Shown here: positions 42,248-49,257 of the stretch, piece after piece | Layout: every line of letters begins with the position of its first letter | How positions within the stretch are numbered: the stretch's first letter is position 1 | Source of the DNA: CAZQGO01 sp964593065 | GTDB lineage: Bacteria; Oederibacteriota; JAAXVQ01 | Direction of reading: 5' to 3' | Length of the DNA: 64,000 nucleotides | Assembly (NCBI GenBank): GCA_964593065.1 | Contig: CAZQGO010000011.1 | Coordinates: forward strand, 1 to 64,000 | Notes under the pieces: generated by a model | The model's database searches: none | The model's input: only the letters and a program-made list of their open reading frames with translations | What the model was told of the DNA's origin: nothing | Program-made: the position numbers and the translations under genes

Positions 42248-42276
42248 TTTATACCACAGATGCGGGCGGGATACAA
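42248..42276 (-). promoter_or_regulatory. Promoter of the surface-protein/mltG/csaB operon
   Basis: TTGTAT (42271-42276), 17-bp spacer and TATAAA (42248-42253) on the minus strand, about 30 nt before the start at 42216. It separates this operon from the next upstream gene. Confidence 0.7.
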
Positions 42277-42311
42277 TGCTGACGCGGGCTGAAGGCGCCT
42301 GCGGCGGGAAA

Positions 42312-43391
42312 CTACTTTTGAACCACCAGCTTGCATACGGGCAGAACCTGCCGCCCGCCGCCGGTTTCCAGCTCCAGGCGGAACAGGTACACGCCGGGGG
42401 CCAGGCGCTGGATGTCCCAGGCCTCGACGCGCGGCCCGGCGGCCGGCACGGAGCGGGTGAAGGATTCCACCAGCTGATAGGCGGCATTGTAGACCGCGAA
42501 CCTGGCGGTCCCCGGACCCGCGGCGAGAAAGCCCAGCGATACCGCGGGACCGGAGGCCGGGTTGGGAAAAACCAGCAGGCGGCCCGGAACAATCGGCGCG
42601 GACGGCCGGGCCGTGGCGGTCGGCGTGGCCGAGGCCGTTGGCCGGGGACTCGACGTGGGCGTGGCCGAGGCGCTGCGCGTCGGCGTCAGAGTGACGGTCC
42701 AGGGCGGCGTGGCCGTGCAGGTCGCGGAAACACTGGCCGTGGGGGTGGCGGTCGGCGTACGGGTGGGCGTCACGGTACGGGTAAGAGTGCGTGTGATGCT
42801 GGACGTGAACGTGGGTGTGGCCGAAGGCGTCGGGGTGGGCGTGATCAGGGTGGCGTACATGGAATAACGGTAGGCCCCCTGGAAATCCGGCGTGGAGTCC
42901 GGATAAAGTATGGCGGGAAAAACGTTCCAAGCGAAACTGGCCCAATACAAAGTCCGCTGGGGATGAAGATCGCTGAAAGCCCTGGTATTGAGGGTGTCCG
43001 TGGAGTCGCTGACCTGGTAGGCCAGCCAATAGTCACGGCCTCCGGCCACGGTGGTCTGCGGAATGGCAAACGTCACCCAGCCCAGGGCCGTCGCGACCGG
43101 CGAGCTCTCCGCCAGGAGGGTTCCGGGCAGGCTGTTGCCCCCGGGAGTCAGGGTATTGTCATACAACGCCACGCGCATGCTGCCCACAGCCGGGTTCACG
43201 TAAACCAGGATGCGGTTCACGTCTCCGTCCTCGCCCGCGCTGTAGCGGCAGACCGTGAGGCGATTATAGTTACTCACTCCGAGGATGCCGCCGGTGTTGG
43301 TTTCGCCGAACGTCGCAGCCCAGGCAGGGGGTGTTCCCAGCAAGCAGGCCGACAGCAGCAGCCACAAGCGGGCCGGATGGTTTCGCTTCAC
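42312..43391 (-). CDS. Exported protein with Thr/Pro linker and shared C-terminal tail domain
   Basis: The 359-aa protein has a signal peptide (about 4-26, ending PPAWA), a beta-rich domain (27-200: DGDVNRILVYVNPAVGSMRVALYDN, GWVTFAIPQTTVAGGRDYWLAYQ) that looks like a jelly-roll or carbohydrate-binding-like fold, a TPT/SAT linker (about 192-270) and a tail domain (VFPNPASGPAVSLGF, APGVYLFRLELETGG, VCKLVVQK) closely similar to that of the downstream gene. The GTG start at 43391 has GAGGAAA 8 nt upstream. No enzyme motif is seen; it may be a structural or ligand-binding surface protein. Confidence 0.8.
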   Translation of the reverse strand: MKRNHPARLWLLLSACLLGTPPAWAATFGETNTGGILGVSNYNRLTVCRYSAGEDGDVNRILVYVNPAVGSMRVALYDNTLTPGGNSLPGTLLAESSPVATALGWVTFAIPQTTVAGGRDYWLAYQVSDSTDTLNTRAFSDLHPQRTLYWASFAWNVFPAILYPDSTPDFQGAYRYSMYATLITPTPTPSATPTFTSSITRTLTRTVTPTRTPTATPTASVSATCTATPPWTVTLTPTRSASATPTSSPRPTASATPTATARPSAPIVPGRLLVFPNPASGPAVSLGFLAAGPGTARFAVYNAAYQLVESFTRSVPAAGPRVEAWDIQRLAPGVYLFRLELETGGGRQVLPVCKLVVQK

Positions 43392-43476
43392 GCCGGATTT
43401 CCTCACAGTAAAAATTTGGACGACATCTGTTCTCGCGCCGAAAACCGCCGGCAACCGGCCGGGAGGCGGACCGCGG

Positions 43477-45333
43477 TCATTCAACGATCGCGATGCGTTT
43501 GGTCAGGGTGCGGGAACCCTGGCTGTCCTCCACCCGCAATTTCAGAAAATATACACCGGGACCCAGGGTGGAGGTGTCCAGATCGGTCATGGCCAGCTGG
43601 CCGAGCGGCGCGGGCACGTGCTCCACCTGCAGCACGCGCTCGCCCGCGACATTGTACACTTCCGCGACCACGCGCCCGGCCCCGGCCAGGCGGTACGCTA
43701 AGCGCACGCGTTGCCGGCCGGGCTGGGGATAGGCAATGACTTCATCGGCGCCTAAGGCCAGGGGCGTCAGGGTGACGGTGATGGTGGGCGTGGTCGTGAT
43801 GCTGGGCGTGGGGGTGATGGTCGGCGTCGGGGTGATGGTCGGGCTGCGGGTGTAGGTGGCCGAAATCGTGGCCGTGGCCGAGATGGTGGGCGTATGGGTG
43901 AACGTGGGCGTGACGGTCGGGGTGTGGTACCCGCGCAAGGTGTAATCCACGTTGATTTCCCCCGCACCCACCAGGTTGGCGCCTTGGGTGGGGTGGATCA
44001 GCAGGCAATGGCTGGTAATCAGCGTGCGCAAATCACTGACCGTGCGGCCCGGATTCTGCAGCCACAGCAGGGCCGCCAAGGCGCTGACCTGGGGCGCGGA
44101 AAAAGACGTTCCGTCCACCGCGGTATAGGTGTTGCCCATGGCCGTGCAGGTGACGCCGAAGTCCCGGGGAAATCCGGCCACGTATTCATACAGGGCGCCC
44201 CCCGGCGCTACGCAGTCAATGATGCCTGTCCCTGGGTACGCACCATCATAATTGGAATAGATGGTGACCCAATCGTCCGCATCCGTGGCGCCCACGCACA
44301 TGACATTGGAATACACGGCCGGGAAAAAGGGATTGTTCTGCAGATTGAGATTGTCGTTGCCGGCCGCGGCCACCAGCAGGCAGCCCTGGCTCGCGGCGTA
44401 ATTGCAGGCGTTCTGCAGGGCGCTGGAGGGGGCGTAGGTTCCCAGGCTTAAGTTGATCACGTCCGCGCCGTTGTTGGCCGCCCAGGTAATGCCGTCCGCC
44501 ACCTGCGTGATGGGGCCTGAGCCCAAACCGTTGAGCACCTTGACCGGCATGACCTTGACCTCCGTGCGGAAGGCCGTGCCGGCGATGCCAATGGTGTTGT
44601 TGGTGTTGGCCGCGATGAGGCCGGCCACGTGCGTGCCGTGCCCGCCGTCCGCGGCATTGTCGTCGTTGGCGCTGGCCGTGTAGGTGACGGCCGAGTAGCC
44701 GGCCACCAAGCGGCCGGAAAACTCCGGGTGCCCCAGGGACACGCCGGTGTCCACCACCGCCACGATGATGTTGCTGCCGCCAAAAAGATGGCCGCCGTTG
44801 ATGGCCTCGTCGCCGTAGGTGCGGTCGAGCCACCACAGCGTGTGGCCGTCGTTGTAGTACGCGTCGTTCGGATTCGCGTGCGCGGTATAGGTCGTGGACA
44901 GGGGTGGCAGGGGTGCGGCGGCGGCATAGGCCATGGCATTGGGTTCCACGGCCGCCACCAGGACATTGTCCTGGAAGGACTTCACGGCAGACTCCACGCT
45001 CTGCCCCGCGGGCAGAAGCAGGGCCTGCCACCCGAACACCGGCCGCCCCAGGGGCCGCGTGCCGAAGCGGGAGTGGAAAACCGCGACGGCCTGCTCGCGC
45101 GTCGCGGCCGCGGCGCGCATCTGCGCGTTGAAGTTCTGCAAATCGCGGTCCGTGAAATTTTCCCGGAATTGGACCGCCACCTGGCCCGGCGCGTACACCG
45201 GCGGGTTGGGCCCGTAGCGGTGCTGGGGAGAATACGGGGGAATTCCGGTCTTGTCCGGCCGCGCGGCCCAGGCCGGGACCGCGGCCAGCAGCAGCACAAC
45301 CAGGCAGAACCCGCGCAGCACGGGTTTGCGCAT
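43477..45333 (-). CDS. Secreted subtilisin-like serine protease (S8) with Thr/Pro linker and C-terminal tail
   Basis: The 618-aa protein has a signal peptide (1-23), an inhibitor-like propeptide region (about 45-135), a subtilase domain with all three catalytic residues, in VVDTG (D195), GHGTH (H232) and GTSFSAP (S410), then a TPT/TIT linker (about 473-530) and a tail domain (AYPQPGRQRVRLAYRL, GPGVYFLKLRVEDSQG, TKRIAIVE). It is probably exported and surface-attached or released by the same route as the two downstream Thr/Pro-linker proteins. A promoter lies about 45 nt upstream of the start. Confidence 0.93.
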   Translation of the reverse strand: MRKPVLRGFCLVVLLLAAVPAWAARPDKTGIPPYSPQHRYGPNPPVYAPGQVAVQFRENFTDRDLQNFNAQMRAAAATREQAVAVFHSRFGTRPLGRPVFGWQALLLPAGQSVESAVKSFQDNVLVAAVEPNAMAYAAAAPLPPLSTTYTAHANPNDAYYNDGHTLWWLDRTYGDEAINGGHLFGGSNIIVAVVDTGVSLGHPEFSGRLVAGYSAVTYTASANDDNAADGGHGTHVAGLIAANTNNTIGIAGTAFRTEVKVMPVKVLNGLGSGPITQVADGITWAANNGADVINLSLGTYAPSSALQNACNYAASQGCLLVAAAGNDNLNLQNNPFFPAVYSNVMCVGATDADDWVTIYSNYDGAYPGTGIIDCVAPGGALYEYVAGFPRDFGVTCTAMGNTYTAVDGTSFSAPQVSALAALLWLQNPGRTVSDLRTLITSHCLLIHPTQGANLVGAGEINVDYTLRGYHTPTVTPTFTHTPTISATATISATYTRSPTITPTPTITPTPSITTTPTITVTLTPLALGADEVIAYPQPGRQRVRLAYRLAGAGRVVAEVYNVAGERVLQVEHVPAPLGQLAMTDLDTSTLGPGVYFLKLRVEDSQGSRTLTKRIAIVE

Positions 45334-45374
45334 TTCGTCACCTCGGGGAAAATGACCTGGGGAATTTCCTCCCT

Positions 45375-45403
45375 AGTATAACAACGCCCTGATGGCTGCG
45401 CAA
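45375..45403 (-). promoter_or_regulatory. Subtilase promoter
   Basis: TTGCGC (45398-45403), 17-bp spacer and TATACT (45375-45380) on the minus strand, upstream of the subtilase gene. Confidence 0.7.
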
Positions 45404-45482
45404 GCACTACCGCCTGTGCGCGCCCCGCGCATTTTCTCCGGGCGGGCGCAGCTTCCGCCCGCCGGAAAAGGCCTGTTTTCTA

Positions 45483-45512
45483 TTTACAAACCCGGCGGGG
45501 CGCCTATATAAT
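45483..45512 (+). promoter_or_regulatory. Promoter of the DUF4870-like/glycosyltransferase pair
   Basis: TTTACA (45483-45488), 18-bp spacer and a perfect TATAAT (45507-45512) on the plus strand. An in-frame start codon at 45513 falls at the transcription start, so translation must begin later. Confidence 0.75.
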
Positions 45513-45554
45513 GTGCGCACGAGAAAGTCCTTGGCACCGGAAAGGATGATCCGC

Positions 45555-45911
45555 ATGCACCGCTCCTGGAGACACACGGACGTGGAACTTGGACCGACGA
45601 AAACCGGCTTGGATCCCACGGTCGCGGGGGCCCTGGCCTACCTCCTGGGGTTCGTGACCGGCATCCTGTTTTACATCGTGGAGAAGGACAACCCCTTCGT
45701 GCGCTTCCACGCCCTGCAATCCACCATTCTGTTCGGCGCCCTGTTCGTGGTCATGATGTTTTTCGGCCTGATTCCCATTCTCGGGTTCCTGGTCAACTTC
45801 CTGCTGGGACTGTGCGCCTTCGCGGCCTGGCTGTTCCTGATGGTCAAGGCCTCCCAGGGCGTGGCCTTCAAACTGCCGGTCATCGGCGACATCGTCGAGC
45901 GCAACATTTAA
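45555..45911 (+). CDS. DUF4870-like small membrane protein
   Basis: The 118-aa protein begins with a short polar segment and has three hydrophobic helices (about 22-42, 52-72, 75-98), with VAGALAYLLGFVTGILFY and NPFVRFHALQS, the signature of the DUF4870/Tic20-like family. These proteins are membrane-embedded and of unknown function. The start at 45555 has AAAGGA 8 nt upstream and fits the promoter. It precedes a glycosyltransferase gene by 11 nt. Confidence 0.88.
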   Translation: MHRSWRHTDVELGPTKTGLDPTVAGALAYLLGFVTGILFYIVEKDNPFVRFHALQSTILFGALFVVMMFFGLIPILGFLVNFLLGLCAFAAWLFLMVKASQGVAFKLPVIGDIVERNI

Positions 45912-45922
45912 ACCCGGGCCCC

Positions 45923-46672
45923 ATGGTCAACGGCAAACGCGTCGCGGTGGTGCTTCCGGCCTTCAACGCGGCGCAGACGCTGGAGGCCACCTACCGCGAA
46001 ATCCCCCATGACGTGGTGGACGAGCTCCTGCTCGTGGACGACCACAGCCGCGACGACACCCCCGCCCTGGCCCAGGCCCTGCACATCGAGACCTACCTTC
46101 ATCCCTCCAACCAGGGCTACGGCGCCAACCAGAAAACCTGCTACCGCCAGGTCTTAAGAAAACCCGTGGACATCGTGGTCATGCTGCACCCGGATTACCA
46201 GTACACGCCCAAGCTGCTCCGGGCCATGTGCGCCATGATCGCGGAGGACGTATACGACGTGGTCATCGGGTCGCGGATTTTGGCGGGCGGGGCGCTGTCC
46301 GGCGGCATGCCGTTCTACAAGTACGTCAGCAACCGCTTCCTCACCCTGCTGGAGAACCTGCTGCTGGGCGCCAAGCTTTCGGAATACCACACGGGCTACC
46401 GCGCCTATCGGCGGGAGGTGCTGGAGAAAATTCCCTTCGACCGCTTCTCCAACGACTTCATCTTCGACAACCAGTTCTTGATCGAGGTGATCCAGCAGGG
46501 CTGGCGCATCGGCGAACTCTCCTGCCCCACCAAGTATTTCGAGGCAGCCTCGTCCATCAACTTCGGCCGCAGCGTGCGCTACGGCCTGCTCTGTTTATGG
46601 TACGCCTTGCTGGCCAGTTTCCGGCTCCTGCCCCGCCGCCTCGCCCGGCTGTTCGGCCGGAAAAACACCTAG
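45923..46672 (+). CDS. Family 2 glycosyltransferase (dolichol-phosphate-mannose-synthase-like)
   Basis: The 249-aa protein has a GT-A fold with VAVVLPAFNAAQTLEATY at the start, the nucleotide-sugar motif LLLVDDHSRDDT, LHPSNQGYGANQKTCY, and the acceptor-side metal motif MLHPDYQYTP (DxD-like), followed by the SEYHTGYRAYRREVLE region typical of polyprenyl-phosphate glycosyltransferases. No C-terminal membrane helices are present. The lipid and sugar are unknown. It is the second gene of a two-gene unit, convergent with ruvX. Confidence 0.9.
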   Translation: MVNGKRVAVVLPAFNAAQTLEATYREIPHDVVDELLLVDDHSRDDTPALAQALHIETYLHPSNQGYGANQKTCYRQVLRKPVDIVVMLHPDYQYTPKLLRAMCAMIAEDVYDVVIGSRILAGGALSGGMPFYKYVSNRFLTLLENLLLGAKLSEYHTGYRAYRREVLEKIPFDRFSNDFIFDNQFLIEVIQQGWRIGELSCPTKYFEAASSINFGRSVRYGLLCLWYALLASFRLLPRRLARLFGRKNT

Positions 46673-46726
46673 CCGCGATTCCCTGTCCCGATCCAGCCAG
46701 CCTTCGCCCGGCCTGAAGGGCAACGC

Positions 46727-47161
46727 TTACGGGTTGCGTCCTCCACTCCGCTCCCGGTCCAGCCAGGTCTGCAGAATGAGCGCCGCGGCCAGCTTGTCGG
46801 TCACGCGCCGCTTCTTGGCGCCGGACATGCCGGTCTGGGCCAGGACGCGCTGGACCGCCACGGTGGTCAGGCGTTCATCCATGTACGCCACCGGCACGCC
46901 GGTGCGCGCCTGCAGGCGCGTCCCGAAGTCCCGCGCCGCCAAGGCCTTCTCCCCCTCGCTGCCGTTCATGTTGCGCGGCAGGCCCAGCACCACCCGGGCG
47001 ACGTGTTGCGCGCGCATGATCTCCGCCAGTTCGTCCAGGGTGCGCTCGCCGCGGTTGGCCACCATTCCCAGCGGCTGGGCCGTCAGGCCCAGCTCATCCG
47101 ACAAGGCCAGGCCGATGCGCCGCTGGCCGTGATCCAGACCCAGGATCCGCCCCGCGGTCAT
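46727..47161 (-). CDS. ruvX: Putative pre-16S rRNA nuclease YqgF/RuvX
   Basis: The 144-aa RNase H-like protein is required for processing the 16S rRNA 5' end in Escherichia coli. It shows ILGLDHGQRRIGLALSDELG (with the catalytic Asp), VVLGLPRNMNGSEGEKA, YMDERLTTV and the C-terminal DKLAAALILQTWLD. The usual DxGxxRIG reads DHGQRRIG. The ATG at 47161 overlaps the ubiB stop by 1 nt (TGATG), so the genes are coupled. Confidence 0.94.
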   Translation of the reverse strand: MTAGRILGLDHGQRRIGLALSDELGLTAQPLGMVANRGERTLDELAEIMRAQHVARVVLGLPRNMNGSEGEKALAARDFGTRLQARTGVPVAYMDERLTTVAVQRVLAQTGMSGAKKRRVTDKLAAALILQTWLDRERSGGRNP

Positions 47162-48837
47162 CACCGCAGGCGCCCGGAACGCAGGATCTGCACGATCAGC
47201 CACAGGCCGAAGATGCCGGCCAGCACGAATCCGACCAGGCCGATGACCGAGATGTCGCCCCACAGGGGTTTTAGGCGGGAAAACAGCAACAGGGAGGAGC
47301 CCACGATCAGGGCGGCCACGATCAGGGCGAAGGACAGGCGGTTGCTGGCCCGGTCCAGGCTGAGGCGCAGGCCCTCCAGGCCCTGGTGCTGGAATTCGAT
47401 TTTGAGCTTGCCGGTCTGCAGTTTGCGCAGCAGGTCCTGGAGTTGCGCGGGCAGGCCCAGCAGGAACCGCTCCAGTTTTTTAAACTGCCGGGCCAGGGTC
47501 TGGGCCACGCGGCGGGGGGCATAGCGCTGCCGCAGAATTTGCTCGGCCAAGGGCCGGGCCGCGGACACCAGGTTGAGCTTGGGATCCAGGTCCCGGGCCA
47601 GGGCCTCGGCGCCCAGGAAGGTCTTGGCCAGGACCACGAAATCCTTGGGCAGGCGGATGCGGTGCTTGCTGGAGAGGGCAATCAGCTCCTGGAGGGATTC
47701 CCCGAAGGAAATCTTGTCCACGGGCAGGTCGTACAGGGGTTCGAAAAAGACCGTGACGTCCCGCAGGAGTTCGCGGTGGTCGAGCTCGGCCTCGGTCGTG
47801 CCCAGGCCTAAGTACGCGTCCACCAAGGCCTCGGTGTCCTGGTGGATGAGCCCCAAGAGCATGTCCGAGAAAGCCACGACGGTTTCCTGGTCCAGGCGCC
47901 CCACCTGGCCCGCGTCCAAAAAGACGATGCGCTGCCGGGAATCCACCAGGAGATTCCCGGGATGGGGATCCGCGTGGAAAAAACGGTCTTCCAGGGCCAT
48001 CAGGACGTAGCCCCGCAACAACTGCCGGGCCAGCTTTTGTTTGACGGGGGTGGCGCGCGTGCGTGTGTAGGCCGCCAGCTTCTGCCCCCGGATGTATTCC
48101 TGGATCAGGCAGCGGGAGGTGGATTGTTCCAAAAAGACGACCGGAAAGTAAAACTCCGGACGCCGCGCGAAATGGCGCCGGAAGCGTTCCAGGTGCCGGG
48201 CCTCGTTTAAAAAATCAAGTTCCGCCTGCAGCAGGGCATCAAATTCATCGATGAACTCCACCGGGTGGCGCGGCAGGTCCTCGCCGCTTAATTTCTCCCA
48301 GGCCCGGGCGATGACCCGCAGGATTTCCAGGTCCGCCTCGATGATCTTGCGCAGTCCGGGGCGCTGGACCTTGACGGCCACCTGGCGCCCGTTTTTCAGG
48401 GTCGCCCGGTGCACCTGCGCGATGGACGCGGCCGCGATGGGTTCCGGATCGAAGGCGCGGAAGAAACTCCCGGGCTTTTGTCCCAGCTCCTCGGTCAGAA
48501 CGCGCTCCACTTCCTCGCGCCCGACCGGGGGCACCCGGTCCTGGAGCTTGGACAATTCGCGGACGTAAGCCGGCGGCAGCAGGTCCGGGCGCAGGGAGAG
48601 GGCCTGGCCGAGCTTGATGAACGTGGGCCCCAGCTCTTCGCACATTTTCCGCGCCCGCTCGGGCATGGAGATCCGGTGCTCCCGGCGCAGGGGGGCGCGC
48701 TGCCGGTGCGGCAGGTAGCGGCTGAAATGCAGGCGATCGACGAGGAACTCGAAGCCGTGCTTGACGAACACCTGCAGGATTTCCCGCAGGCGGTTCAGGT
48801 CCTGGATGGTGCCTCCGAGACGCGTGAGGTGCACCAT
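47161..48837 (-). CDS. UbiB/AarF/ABC1 family atypical kinase
   Basis: The 558-aa protein has the ABC1 core: the KxGQ motif (FIKLGQALSLRPDLLPP), the A-rich loop (AAASIAQVHRA), ADPHPGNLL in the catalytic loop and LDAGQVG in place of the common DFGxVG, and two C-terminal membrane helices. UbiB proteins support ubiquinone or other lipid metabolism with unconventional kinase or ATPase activity; here the quinone link is not established. It lies 6 nt after a phasin-like gene and is coupled to ruvX. Confidence 0.92.
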   Translation of the reverse strand: MVHLTRLGGTIQDLNRLREILQVFVKHGFEFLVDRLHFSRYLPHRQRAPLRREHRISMPERARKMCEELGPTFIKLGQALSLRPDLLPPAYVRELSKLQDRVPPVGREEVERVLTEELGQKPGSFFRAFDPEPIAAASIAQVHRATLKNGRQVAVKVQRPGLRKIIEADLEILRVIARAWEKLSGEDLPRHPVEFIDEFDALLQAELDFLNEARHLERFRRHFARRPEFYFPVVFLEQSTSRCLIQEYIRGQKLAAYTRTRATPVKQKLARQLLRGYVLMALEDRFFHADPHPGNLLVDSRQRIVFLDAGQVGRLDQETVVAFSDMLLGLIHQDTEALVDAYLGLGTTEAELDHRELLRDVTVFFEPLYDLPVDKISFGESLQELIALSSKHRIRLPKDFVVLAKTFLGAEALARDLDPKLNLVSAARPLAEQILRQRYAPRRVAQTLARQFKKLERFLLGLPAQLQDLLRKLQTGKLKIEFQHQGLEGLRLSLDRASNRLSFALIVAALIVGSSLLLFSRLKPLWGDISVIGLVGFVLAGIFGLWLIVQILRSGRLR

Positions 48838-48843
48838 GGAAAT

Positions 48844-49203
48844 TTACCGGGCGCGGGCGCGCTTGGCTCCCCGGGACCCCGCGGCGCGGCCGCCCTTGGC
48901 GGCCTGGCGCTGGGCCGCCAGTTTTTTCTCCAGTTCCTGCACGCGGCGCTCCATCTTGCGCAGCTGCGCCAGTGTGGCCACGTTCAGCTTCTGGTAGGCC
49001 TGGTTGACGTGCCGGTTCATTTCCTGCTCGGTGTTCCTTTTCAGGTCCGACGCCTTTTTCATCATCTCGTCCACCAGCTGGCGGCCTTCGCGCTCGCGGA
49101 TTTTCCCCTGCTTGATGAGCTGGGTCACGATCTCCTGGGCCCGCTCCCGGGAGAGGCTCAAGGCCCCGACCCCGGCTAAAAAGATGTTTTTCAACATGTC
49201 CAT
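48844..49203 (-). CDS. Phasin-family (polyhydroxyalkanoate-granule-associated-like) protein
   Basis: The 119-aa protein begins MDMLKNIFLAGVGALSLSRERAQE, the typical start of phasin-like proteins, continues as an amphipathic helix with heptads (REREGRQLVDEMMKK, LRKMERRVQELEKKL) and ends in an Ala/Arg/Lys tail resembling PhaF. PHA synthesis is not evident nearby; such small proteins often precede ubiB genes. It may organise lipid droplets or the membrane. The start at 49203 has GAGGAG upstream. Confidence 0.8.
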   Translation of the reverse strand: MDMLKNIFLAGVGALSLSRERAQEIVTQLIKQGKIREREGRQLVDEMMKKASDLKRNTEQEMNRHVNQAYQKLNVATLAQLRKMERRVQELEKKLAAQRQAAKGGRAAGSRGAKRARAR

Positions 49204-49257
49204 GCCGATGCCCTCCTCTTTGATGTTGATGGTGCCACTCTCGCGGCTCGGCGGTCC

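Noticed and set aside
41270..43950. Repetitive GTGGGCGTGG-type sequence, possibly a satellite or tandem repeat
   Set aside because: It is explained by the TPT/SAT linkers of three exported proteins read on the minus strand; codons vary and units are not uniform.
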